A stretch of 7,748 bases of DNA from Betaproteobacteria bacterium (GCA_020047725.1 JAIFNM010000043.1:1-7748); one strand, 5' to 3'. Counted from the first letter of the stretch, positions 1 through 6,205 are shown. Made by a program: numbers and translations. Notes: generated from the letters alone by a model not told the origin.

Positions 1-548
1 GAACCAACCGTTGTTCGTCGCTCACCACCATAGTCTTTACCTACTCAGTTCAAGAGGTACGTATATGACAATAGCAATATCGAGAGGTTCCTTTAATTAG
101 CAAGCACTACACTAGGGGGTGCGATCAGCATCAGGTTGGCAGGATTGCCCTAAAATGTGACGCCGAGTGCGCGAGGCTTCCGGCCAATACGGCGAATGAC
201 GGTTTGAATCCCACTATTCGCGGTAAGTGAAGAATGCGGCACGCAGGACCGCCTTGGTTCGCTGGACTATGCCCTTGTAGATTGATTCATCTTGGGCACA
301 GGGCATGCGGTCAATCGTCAAAACTGATCAAGAATTCGACCTTGAAGACTTACGCAGGAGAGCGCACGGATGGGCGGATACATTCAAAGATCAACTCAAC
401 GCCGACCTGCCAGCATTCCTGCTGGTTTGACCTCACAGTTCTGTCTTCAGCCTGGTCGATTAAGGCACACATGATCTTTCAACGGAGGCTGGCATTTCTT
501 GTAATCACGATGTGCCAATGAAGTCGTCAATGCTGTTTGTGTCGACGG
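1..548. other. Gene-poor left edge, no recognisable gene
   Basis: No long ORF with recognisable protein character lies here on either strand. A 95-codon plus-strand frame (234-521) has a Cys/His/Ser-rich composition resembling no family and no clear ribosome binding site. A 12-codon frame (65-100) follows an AGAGG-like site but is too short to call. One 41-codon frame (305-430) has more protein-like composition and is listed separately. A T-loop-like string near 202-213 is not part of a foldable tRNA. The stretch may be intergenic or the decayed remains of a gene. Confidence 0.5.
305..430 (+). CDS. Possible 41-residue small protein or gene remnant
   Basis: This short frame starts at ATG 305 and stops at TGA 428-430. 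The predicted peptide is acidic and helix-prone, with a segment reading DQEFDLEDLRRRAHGWAD and an end reading ADLPAFLLV. That composition is more protein-like than the longer 95-codon frame overlapping it. The same frame upstream is interrupted by TAG at 278-280 and TAA at 224-226, and the codons between them also look protein-like. It could therefore be the surviving end of a decayed gene rather than an intact small gene. The ribosome binding site is weak. I recognise no family, and chance cannot be excluded. Confidence 0.25.
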   Translation: MRSIVKTDQEFDLEDLRRRAHGWADTFKDQLNADLPAFLLV

Positions 549-587
549 AAAAAAAGCATCAATCGAGCCTACCCAACGCATGCTTTT
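549..587 (-). terminator. Rho-independent terminator-like hairpin ending the msrB-msrA-flavoprotein operon
   Basis: On the minus strand AAAAGCAT (587-580) is complementary to ATGCTTTT (559-552), a perfect 8-bp stem. It is followed directly by a run that makes seven T residues in all (555-549). The 20-nt interior can add about six further pairs, including G-U wobbles, around a TAGG loop. The hairpin includes the flavoprotein stop codon (571-569). Position, strand and T-run fit intrinsic termination of the minus-strand operon. The stem base is A/T-rich, so its strength is uncertain. Confidence 0.55.
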
Positions 588-1591
588 GCAACAATCTCAA
601 GTGACCGCAATCGCAATGCCGGATCATAAATGTCGCAAACGAGCATCAGTTCATCAGCGGCTGTGCTGCGCAGGAGTTCATTCAAGCCGCTACGTACGGT
701 GTTCGGATCGCCAATCACACCGGCCCCAAGAAATTCGCCGATTGCGGCCCGTTCGTTCTGGCTTAACTGGGACATGAAACCTGCAACCGGCGGAAGAAAA
801 CGACGACGGTCGCCTCGCATAATGCCGAGAACACGTTGATAGGTGCTGCTAGCCAAGAATTCCGCCTCCTCATCCGTCGGTGCAGCGATCAGCGGAACGC
901 CGATCATGACGTAAGGGTGGGTCAGCGACTCAGACGGACGGAACTCGCTGCGGTAAAGCGCAATGGCCTGATGCAGCAGGCGAGGGGCGAAGTGTGAGGC
1001 AAACGCATAGGGTAGGCCCCGCTCTGCGGCCAATCGGGCGGAGAACAGACTCGAGCCCAGCAGCCAGATCGGCACGTTCGTGCCAGCACCAGGCATGGCA
1101 ACAACGGATTGGCCTGCTCTTGGTGCAGCCAGCAATTGTTGGAGATCGACCACATCGCGCGGAAAGTCAGCTTCAGTCTCTACGTGTTGCCTGCGAAGCG
1201 CTCGCATGGTGATCTGGTCAGTGCCCGGAGCACGTCCCAAGCCAAGGTCGATGCGATTGGGGTACAACTCCGCAAGCGTCCCAAACGCTTCGGCAACGAC
1301 CAGTGGCGCATGGTTGGGCAACATGATTCCACCCGAACCCACACGGATTCGTTGCGTTCCACCCGCAATATATCCAACGAGCACGGCGGTGGCCGAACTT
1401 GCTATCCCTTGCATATTGTGGTGTTCCGCCAACCAGTACCGTTTAAAGCCGAGGTTTTCAGCGTGCTGTGCGGTCTTGAGGGATATCGCTAGTGCTTCGG
1501 CCACGGTTCCTTCTTCCCGTATTGAAACGAGATCGAGCATGGACAGCGGGGTGTCGTGCAGGGTCTTCATGAGCGTGGTTGTGGGGTGCAT
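569..1591 (-). CDS. yhbW: LLM-class flavin-dependent oxidoreductase, YhbW-like (luciferase-like monooxygenase)
   Basis: This is a 340-residue member of the bacterial-luciferase-like TIM-barrel flavoproteins, clearly resembling E. coli YhbW along its whole length. Visible landmarks are LDL near residue 20, RYWLAEHHNM (51-60), GSGGIMLPNH (85-94), YPNRIDLGLGRAPGTD (110-125), PIWLLGSS, and AFASHFAP in the middle. Family members are cytosolic and bind reduced FMN, usually supplied by a partner reductase. The substrate of YhbW-type proteins is not known to me. The open frame extends upstream to 1789, but that part overlaps msrA and is unlike the family. The ATG at 1591 leaves a 35-base gap after the msrA stop and has a weak AGAGA-like site; ATG 1570 is the alternative start. 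The gene is probably the last in the operon with msrB and msrA, just before a terminator hairpin. Confidence 0.9.
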   Translation of the reverse strand: MHPTTTLMKTLHDTPLSMLDLVSIREEGTVAEALAISLKTAQHAENLGFKRYWLAEHHNMQGIASSATAVLVGYIAGGTQRIRVGSGGIMLPNHAPLVVAEAFGTLAELYPNRIDLGLGRAPGTDQITMRALRRQHVETEADFPRDVVDLQQLLAAPRAGQSVVAMPGAGTNVPIWLLGSSLFSARLAAERGLPYAFASHFAPRLLHQAIALYRSEFRPSESLTHPYVMIGVPLIAAPTDEEAEFLASSTYQRVLGIMRGDRRRFLPPVAGFMSQLSQNERAAIGEFLGAGVIGDPNTVRSGLNELLRSTAADELMLVCDIYDPALRLRSLEIVAKACVG

Positions 1592-1626
1592 TGTCTCTGT
1601 TGCTGATGTCCAGTGATGGGGATTCC

Positions 1627-2142
1627 TCAAGTCGCTCGATTGTCGGTGCGAATTGGCAATCGCCATCGGGGTCGAACGAAATGGCAGGTGTAGCCGTTGG
1701 GAAATCGTTCGAGGTAATCCTGATGCTCGGGTTCGGCCTCCCAGAAGTCGCTGGCGGGAAGGATCTCGGTAACAACCTTGCCAAGCCACAAACCCGACGC
1801 ATCGACGTCGGCAATCGTGTCTTCGGCAATCCGTCTCTGCTCTTCGCTTGTGTAGAAGATTGCCGATCGATAGCTGGTCCCGACATCGTTGCCTTGGCGA
1901 TTGCGCGTGCTGGGGTCATGAATCTGGAAGAAGAACTCGAGGATCTGGCGATAGCTGACGCGGGCAGGGTCAAAGATGATTTCGACGGCTTCGGCATGGG
2001 TGCCATGATCGCGATAGGTCGCGTGGGGCACGTTGCCACCCGTGTAGCCGACCCGCGTCGACAGAACGCCATCGTAACGGCGAAGAAGATCCTGCACGCC
2101 CCAGAAGCAACCGCCGGCAAGAACAGCGCGTTCCTCAGTCAT
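1627..2142 (-). CDS. msrA: Peptide-methionine (S)-S-oxide reductase MsrA
   Basis: MsrA reduces the S epimer of methionine sulfoxide in proteins and free methionine, with electrons normally coming from thioredoxin. The 171-residue product has the signature GGCFWG at residues 10-14 with catalytic Cys12, GYTGG (32-36), HAEAVEIIFDP, and the long block IHDPSTRNRQGNDVGTSYRS. Near the end, GYTCHFVRP supplies Cys153, the likely resolving cysteine; no other cysteine follows Cys12. The size is that of a stand-alone cytosolic MsrA, with no signal peptide. The start at 2142 is set by GGAGGA (2154-2149) six bases upstream and by homology; the open frame continues to 2235 but that part is not MsrA-like. 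The ATG overlaps the msrB stop as ATGA, implying translational coupling. Confidence 0.96.
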   Translation of the reverse strand: MTEERAVLAGGCFWGVQDLLRRYDGVLSTRVGYTGGNVPHATYRDHGTHAEAVEIIFDPARVSYRQILEFFFQIHDPSTRNRQGNDVGTSYRSAIFYTSEEQRRIAEDTIADVDASGLWLGKVVTEILPASDFWEAEPEHQDYLERFPNGYTCHFVRPRWRLPIRTDNRAT

Positions 2143-2588
2143 TGCGTATCCTCCACCTGGTTCAAGTAGTCCGCATAACCCTCGGCGGCCATGTCTTCGC
2201 GATGAACAAACCGCAGTGAGGCCGAGTTGATGCAATAGCGCAATCCGCCACGGTCTTGCGGACCGTCAGGAAACACGTGCCCGAGATGGCTGTCCGCATG
2301 AGCGGAGCGCACCTCGGTACGGATCATGTCATGAGTCATGTCTCGTAGTTCGTTGATATTGGCTGGTTCAATGGGCTTGGTGAAACTGGGCCAGCCACAT
2401 CCTGATTCAAATTTGTCAGACGAGGCAAACAGCGGCTCATCCGACACAATATCGACATAGATCCCCGGTTCCCGGTTGTCCAGATACTCTCCGCTGCCGG
2501 GACGCTCAGTTCCGCTTTGCTGCGTGACACGATACTGCTCCGGCGTGAGCTTTTGGAGCGACTCACTATTCCTGCTGAACTTCCGCAT
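2139..2588 (-). CDS. msrB: Peptide-methionine (R)-S-oxide reductase MsrB, zinc-free type
   Basis: MsrB reduces the R epimer of methionine sulfoxide, complementing MsrA. The 149-residue protein shows LTPEQYRVTQQSGTERPGSG (14-33), GIYVDIVSDEPLF (42-54), SGCGWPSFTKP (62-72), EVRSAHADSHLGHVFPDG (92-109) and the catalytic RYCINSASLRF with Cys119. Cys64 in GCGWPSF is the probable resolving cysteine. The two CxxC pairs that bind zinc in E. coli-type MsrB are absent, since 64 and 119 are the only cysteines. In this respect it resembles the MsrB domain of neisserial PilB. It has no signal peptide. The start at 2588 is supported by GAGGA (2600-2596) seven bases upstream. It is the first gene of the unit and its TGA overlaps the msrA ATG. 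Confidence 0.96.
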   Translation of the reverse strand: MRKFSRNSESLQKLTPEQYRVTQQSGTERPGSGEYLDNREPGIYVDIVSDEPLFASSDKFESGCGWPSFTKPIEPANINELRDMTHDMIRTEVRSAHADSHLGHVFPDGPQDRGGLRYCINSASLRFVHREDMAAEGYADYLNQVEDTQ

Positions 2589-2898
2589 TCGTTTTTCCTC
2601 GTGTTTGACCAGGCATCAATGCAGCGACAGCCTTAATAACTCGTTGACGCCATCCCTGTTTGAACGTTCCTTGTCTCGAACCACAAACTGCAAGGAGTGA
2701 TGAGTCCTAAGCCGCGCAACGCTGCGTCAGCGATCCGTGGGAGGCTTCCGCCGTAGGGCGACGCACTCGGACGATGGATCAGAAGTAGTTTTCATCGCTA
2801 AGATCATCACCAGGAAACACATAGTAACCTTACGGCAGCAGAAGTTTCTTCTTGCTAATCATTGGGTGAATTGATACCTACGGTATCAGTGGATTGAT
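2589..2898 (-). promoter_or_regulatory. Presumed promoter and leader region of the msrB operon
   Basis: This stretch of about 310 bases lies between two minus-strand genes and should hold the msrB promoter. I see no convincing sigma-70 pair; a TTATTA-like box around 2634-2639 lacks a well-spaced -35. Read on the minus strand it contains a hairpin with stem GCAGAAG / CTTCTTGC (2838-2855, one bulge) and a compact hairpin CGCTG-ACG-CAGCG (2732-2720). Two successive short frames also lie here: a 10-codon frame starting near 2861, and the 31-codon frame listed separately. The features resemble a regulated leader, but no known riboswitch class is recognisable. Confidence 0.35.
2727..2822 (-). CDS. 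Possible 31-residue leader peptide upstream of msrB
   Basis: An ATG at 2822 follows TAAGG with a spacing of six bases, a fair ribosome binding site. The predicted peptide has a hydrophobic start (MCFLVMILAM) and a basic, proline-containing end (ALRRKPPTDR). Its stop codon (2729-2727) sits in the CGCTG-ACG-CAGCG hairpin. A 10-codon frame (MISKKKLLLP) ends in a TAA that overlaps this ribosome binding site, so the two could be coupled. It lies 138 bases upstream of msrB on the same strand. I recognise no family. It may be a leader ORF, a small membrane-associated protein, or chance. Confidence 0.3.
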   Translation of the reverse strand: MCFLVMILAMKTTSDPSSECVALRRKPPTDR

Positions 2899-2905
2899 TC
2901 ACTGA
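2872..2905. repeat. Two overlapping inverted repeats at the end of the 136-residue gene
   Basis: TGATACC and GGTATCA (2872-2878 and 2882-2888) form a perfect 7-bp palindrome with a 3-base centre. TCAGTG and CACTGA (2886-2891 and 2900-2905) form a second perfect 6-bp inverted repeat with an 8-base centre, which overlaps the stop codon of the minus-strand gene. The two share TCA (2886-2888) and cannot both form in RNA. No T-run follows on either strand, so this is not a textbook intrinsic terminator. A protein-binding operator or a weak 3' end hairpin is possible. Confidence 0.45.
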
Positions 2906-3309
2906 CGGTTGAAGTCTATGGAGAGGAGCAGGTCTTCAACCTGATCCTTATAGCGCTCAGCATTTTTTTGGGCCAGAGCGAGTTCGACCTCCAGTTCAGC
3001 ATATTTTCCATCTCGAATAGCGCATGCCTGGCAGTGTTCGGCGTCGCTAATCAGGTCGTCATGCTCGACCATTTCAAGGGACTCCGAGGAAAGCCCGAAG
3101 GCGCTTGCGATTTCTTTGGTCGTATCCACGATACGGCCGGATGTTCCGCAGTAAGCGTGAGCTATCCCTTGGCTCGAACTGGTTGAGTTGTCATCAAACT
3201 CCGCTGTTCTACGGTTTTCTGTGTAGTTGCGGCGCTCGCTCCCGTAACGGTAGTACACGGCTAACTCTCGACGATCAGCGGCATACCTTCGCTTGTATTG
3301 CGCGTCCAT
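2899..3309 (-). CDS. Hypothetical protein with CxxC motif and C-terminal helix (136 aa)
   Basis: The gene is supported by a near-ideal ribosome binding site, AAGAGGAG (3322-3315), five bases before the ATG at 3309. The N-terminal 38 residues are strongly basic with repeated Arg pairs (KRR, DRR, ERR, NRR) and several tyrosines. A Ser-rich linker follows (residues 42-46). A segment VDTTKEIASAFGLSSESLEM (61-80) looks helical and vaguely helix-turn-helix-like. Then comes a CQAC motif at 93-96, and a charged helical stretch from about 100 to 130 that may form a coiled coil. No signal peptide or membrane segment is visible. I recognise no family. The CxxC could bind metal or be redox-active, which would fit the downstream msr genes, but that is inference. 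Co-transcription with msrB is uncertain because the gap is about 310 bases. Confidence 0.7.
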   Translation of the reverse strand: MDAQYKRRYAADRRELAVYYRYGSERRNYTENRRTAEFDDNSTSSSQGIAHAYCGTSGRIVDTTKEIASAFGLSSESLEMVEHDDLISDAEHCQACAIRDGKYAELEVELALAQKNAERYKDQVEDLLLSIDFNRQ

Positions 3310-3410
3310 GCTTTCTCCTCTTGACGCAGATAAGACCTATCCCAACCTGGAACCGCTGGAACACATTGGGTTTTGTTCGGTTCCGTAGGGAATCGCCAGA
3401 GCTACGGAGG
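3310..3410 (-). promoter_or_regulatory. Structured 5' leader of the 136-residue gene
   Basis: In minus-strand sense, TCCGTAG (3408-3402) pairs with CTACGGA (3388-3382), and GGAACCG (3384-3378) pairs with CGGTTCC (3355-3349); both stems are perfect 7-mers. They share three bases (3382-3384), so their full forms compete. CCCAA (3370-3366) can additionally pair with TTGGG (3345-3341), which crosses the second stem in pseudoknot fashion. The ribosome binding site lies about 20 bases beyond. The arrangement suggests an RNA regulator or attenuator, but no known riboswitch consensus is evident and the promoter is not identified. Confidence 0.35.
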
Positions 3411-3416
3411 CTTTCA

Positions 3417-3734
3417 TCACTCATCAAACTCGCGACCAGATTCTTGTCCCCAAGTGTCGCCGTCGCCACGGCGCTCTGATTGTTCCGTGGCAGAGGACCT
3501 TATTCGAATACCTGGATTTTCAAGATATCCACCGCCGTAGTTGCATTCCTTTGCCGTCCTTTTTTTTCCGACGGCATCAATCAACTCTGAACTGTCTCGA
3601 TCTGGCCCCATCGTTATCTCCAAGATAAAAGTCCTAAAACCCGCCGGATCGCAACGCTCACATTTCGATACCAACTCGCCAAGAATGCATGGGTATGGAA
3701 GTGAATTCTGTACGGTAACGTACATGATGAGCAT
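3417..3734 (-). CDS. Doubtful small ORF (up to 105 aa), unknown
   Basis: A minus-strand frame of 105 codons runs from ATG 3734 (or ATG 3725) to TGA 3417. Its first half looks moderately protein-like, with LVSKCERCDPAGF carrying a CxxC and a following stretch TFILEITMGPDRDSSELIDA. Its second half is Gly/Ser/Arg-rich and resembles nothing. No convincing ribosome binding site precedes either start, and another open minus-strand frame overlaps its end. It could be a small gene upstream of the 136-residue gene, a decayed gene, or chance. Confidence 0.22.
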   Translation of the reverse strand: MLIMYVTVQNSLPYPCILGELVSKCERCDPAGFRTFILEITMGPDRDSSELIDAVGKKRTAKECNYGGGYLENPGIRIRSSATEQSERRGDGDTWGQESGREFDE

Positions 3735-3976
3735 TCAGGGTTAGCCAAGCTGTCTTTGCCTTACTCAAAATCGGATGTTTGCAGCATCGTTTCAGGTGGA
3801 ACGACGTTGCCGATTTCAATGGCGTTGGCACTATCTGATCCATTGGGCCGTGGACTACTTGAAAAAACTGTGGTGACTGATGTGCGGTAGCGCACAGATG
3901 CGTTATTTGGGAAGAAACAAGATTTGCGCAGGTGTTAGTCCGCCTCCTGTCTTGCATCAATCCTCCGGTCTCATCC
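3735..3976 (+). promoter_or_regulatory. Upstream region of the ABC transporter gene
   Basis: This region should contain the promoter of the plus-strand transporter gene. It holds a perfect hairpin TGTGCG-GTAG-CGCACA (3881-3896), which could be an operator or a leader stem and has no following T-run. A TTGAAA box (3859-3864) has no matching -10 element at a normal spacing. A minus-strand 110-codon frame spans the region (3658-3990), but it has no recognisable character and is treated as chance. Confidence 0.3.
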
Positions 3977-5689
3977 ATGATTTGTTTCAACTATCACCTC
4001 TGGAAACGCTTTCGTTCAATCGCTTCGCCCTACTGGCTTAAGGACGAAAGGTGGCCGGCACGCGGACTGCTTGTGTTGCTGGTCTTGTTGATCGTGGGGC
4101 AGACTGGCTTTTCCGTACTTTTTAATCAGCTAACAGGCGAGTTCTCGTCATCGCTGGCAGCCAAGGATGCAGATCGGTTCTGGACATCGATCAAACAATG
4201 CCTGGGCATCCTGGTTGTGGCTGTCCCGTTCTATGCGGTTTATTACTATGTGCGCGACAAGCTTGGCTTGAACTGGCGCCGATGGCTAACACGGAATTTT
4301 CTGGGGAGCTATTTTGCTAACCGGGCCTACTACGAACTGAATTCAACAGCCGAAATCGATAACCCAGATCAGCGCATTGCTGAAGACATCAATACCTTCA
4401 CCCAGAAATCACTTCAGTTCTTGCTGGTAATGGTCGGAGCACTGCTGCAGCTTCTCGCCTTTTGTGGCGTGCTCTGGTCAATCTCAATTCAGCTGGTTGT
4501 GTTTCTGGTCATCTATGCCGTCGCCGGAACAGCGGTTACTGTGATTGTGTTTGGCAAGGTACTGATCGGGCTGAATTTCTACCAACTCAAGCGTGAAGCC
4601 GATTTTCGCTTTAGTCTGGTCCGCGTTCGCGAGAATGCTGAAGCCATCGCCTTCTATCGTGGGGAAGGGCAAGAATCATGGCAAGTCGGTGAGCATTTCA
4701 ATGCGCTCTTCAGCAACTTCAACAAGCTGATACGTGCGCAACTGAATCTGAATCTATTTCAGTATGGCTTCAGTCTGATAACCATCGTCTTGCCCTACGC
4801 GATTATTGCCGGCAACGTACTTTCCGGAGAACTTGAAGTTGGACGGGCGATCCAGGCCGCTGGGGCGTTTGCGGCGATACTGAGTGCGCTGACCGTGATC
4901 ATCGATAATTTCGAAAGCTTTAGCAGGTTTGCTGCCGGGATTGATCGCCTTGATGGCTTTTCCGAATTTCTGGCCCACAAAGACGGTGGTCAGAGTAAGC
5001 CGGGAGATGAAATTGTCTTTGTCGACCATTCTCATCTGGCAATCGAAAATCTGACATTGCTGACGCCGAATCATGCACGAACCCTGGTCAGGGACCTCTC
5101 GCTGACAATAAATCCGGGCCAAGGAGTCATGATCGTTGGCGCCAGCGGTTGTGGAAAAAGTTCATTGTTACGTGCCATTGCCGGCCTCTGGCGTTCTGGA
5201 AATGGCTGCATCATTCGACCGGATGCCGGGGAAATGTTATTCCTGCCGCAGCGCCCGTATATGCTCCTTGGTAGTCTGCGCAGTCAACTGTTGTATCCGC
5301 AGCAGAATCGGGTGCTTAGCGACGGTGATCTCCAAGACTTGCTTGAGCGCGTCAATCTCCCCGATCTTGCCATTCGTTTTGGTGGTTTTGACACCGAACT
5401 CGACTGGGCCAAGGTCTTGTCTGTCGGCGAACAACAACGCGTAGCTATTGCACGCGTTCTGCTTGTAGAGCCACGCTACGCCATTCTCGACGAAGCGACC
5501 AGTGCGCTCGATATTGCCAATGAGGACAGTTTGTACCGGATGCTGTCGGGCATCACGACGACATTGGTGAGTGTTGGTCATCGTCCGTCAATCCTGAAGT
5601 ACCACCCTCAGGTACTGGAACTCATGGGTGAAGGTGATTGGCGGTTGTATACGGCAGATGACTATCAGGGCAGGCAGGATCCGATGTGA
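3977..5689 (+). CDS. ABC transporter, fused permease and ATPase (ABC_membrane_2 / SbmA-BacA / YddA-like)
   Basis: This 570-residue half-transporter should dimerise in the inner membrane. The N-terminal part (about residues 1-330) has six hydrophobic segments, the first at about 30-49. It includes NPDQRIAED (129-137), typical of the peroxisomal/YddA/BacA-type group. The ATPase domain is intact: Walker A GASGCGKS (388-395), Q-loop Gln425 in LPQRPY, signature LSVGEQQRVAIAR (from 481), Walker B YAILDE (501-506) with catalytic Glu506, and H-loop His535. Relatives carry peptides, cobalamin or fatty acyl compounds, so the substrate cannot be read from the sequence. The frame opens at a GTG at 3932, but ATG 3977 gives an N-terminus (WKRFRSIASPYWLKDERW) like other family members. 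Neither start has a clear ribosome binding site. It stands alone on the plus strand, with no linked periplasmic partner in view. Confidence 0.93.
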   Translation: MICFNYHLWKRFRSIASPYWLKDERWPARGLLVLLVLLIVGQTGFSVLFNQLTGEFSSSLAAKDADRFWTSIKQCLGILVVAVPFYAVYYYVRDKLGLNWRRWLTRNFLGSYFANRAYYELNSTAEIDNPDQRIAEDINTFTQKSLQFLLVMVGALLQLLAFCGVLWSISIQLVVFLVIYAVAGTAVTVIVFGKVLIGLNFYQLKREADFRFSLVRVRENAEAIAFYRGEGQESWQVGEHFNALFSNFNKLIRAQLNLNLFQYGFSLITIVLPYAIIAGNVLSGELEVGRAIQAAGAFAAILSALTVIIDNFESFSRFAAGIDRLDGFSEFLAHKDGGQSKPGDEIVFVDHSHLAIENLTLLTPNHARTLVRDLSLTINPGQGVMIVGASGCGKSSLLRAIAGLWRSGNGCIIRPDAGEMLFLPQRPYMLLGSLRSQLLYPQQNRVLSDGDLQDLLERVNLPDLAIRFGGFDTELDWAKVLSVGEQQRVAIARVLLVEPRYAILDEATSALDIANEDSLYRMLSGITTTLVSVGHRPSILKYHPQVLELMGEGDWRLYTADDYQGRQDPM

Positions 5690-6205
5690 GGGATAGTGGC
5701 AGATTTCCTGTAGCACGATTCAATGAAGTCTGGTTCATAACGGTATCCTGTCGTCAAGCAATCAGTTCAGAATATCCATGAAATTACGCCAATCTCGGAG
5801 AACTCGCTGACTTTACCAATCCGCTCTTTGCCAAGCATCCGACCAAAGGTGCGCCGTTTGTCTTCCGCAAACGGGTGTTTTGCATCGTGGGCTGGAACTG
5901 CAATGCAGTGCATGCTGCGCAGACGACTCATTGTCTGGCTGGCCAATGCAGGTTAGCCGCCGAGCGCAATGGGAACAGAAATAAAGAACGACCCGGCTAT
6001 CTTTCTTGTCACTATCTTGCCCTTACGTTGTGTCGAGAGGCACCCAAGTTGTATAAATGTTGGAGATCGAGTAATCAAGCGAGAAAAACCACCCGCGATG
6101 AAGCCGCACCAATACTTACCACATTCTGATCTCCGGGCTTCCGAAGTCCTGAGTCAGCGATCAATTGAGGACTCGGGCCTAGCCAACAAGTGCTCCAACA
6201 CCAAG
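5690..6205. other. Gene-poor stretch between the ABC gene and tamA, possibly a decayed gene
   Basis: No intact gene is recognisable in about 515 bases. A plus-strand frame ending at 6129 reads ELADFTNPLFAKHPTKGAPF around 5800-5860, which looks protein-like. Further on it turns Cys-rich and unlike a protein. A 54-codon minus-strand frame (5767-5931) overlaps the same stretch. Near the right end, AGTCCT / AGGACT (6145-6150, 6168-6173) and CCTGAGTC / GACTCGGG (6148-6155, 6170-6177, one wobble) are alternative hairpins with no T-run. The stretch may combine a gene remnant with the tamA upstream region. Confidence 0.4.
6028..6057 (+). promoter_or_regulatory. Candidate sigma-70 promoter for tamA
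   Basis: TTGTGT (6028-6033) and TATAAA (6052-6057) are separated by 18 bases and match four and five of six consensus positions. Transcription would start near 6064, giving a leader of about 140 bases before the preferred GTG start at 6206, or about 34 bases before the alternative ATG at 6098. Alternative hairpins at 6145-6177 would lie in the longer leader. The assignment is by inspection only. Confidence 0.3.

Noticed and set aside
200..222. T-arm-like string GGTTTGAATCCC suggesting a tRNA 3' end
   Set aside because: The flanking bases do not form a T stem, the loop lacks the TTC signature, and no acceptor, D or anticodon arm can be found upstream.
1080..1616. 178-codon plus-strand frame opposite the flavoprotein gene
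   Set aside because: It lies wholly antisense to a clear YhbW-like gene, has Cys/Ser-rich composition and no family resemblance, so it is a shadow frame.
1579..2169. 196-codon plus-strand frame opposite msrA
   Set aside because: It is antisense to an unmistakable msrA with all catalytic motifs and is best explained by the codon bias of that gene.
2740..3412. GGAGGCTT with nearby CCGTAGGG at about 2740-2757 and in the 3382-3412 leader, as a possible dispersed repeat
   Set aside because: Identity does not extend beyond about eight bases and the order of the two blocks differs, so it is likely chance.
3825..3840. TTGGCAC resembling a sigma-54 -24 element before the ABC gene
   Set aside because: The -12 position, five bases further on, reads GATCC instead of a GC-containing element.
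4754..5122. 122-codon minus-strand frame inside the ABC transporter gene
   Set aside because: It is antisense to an intact, well-recognised transporter and has no independent start signal or family character.
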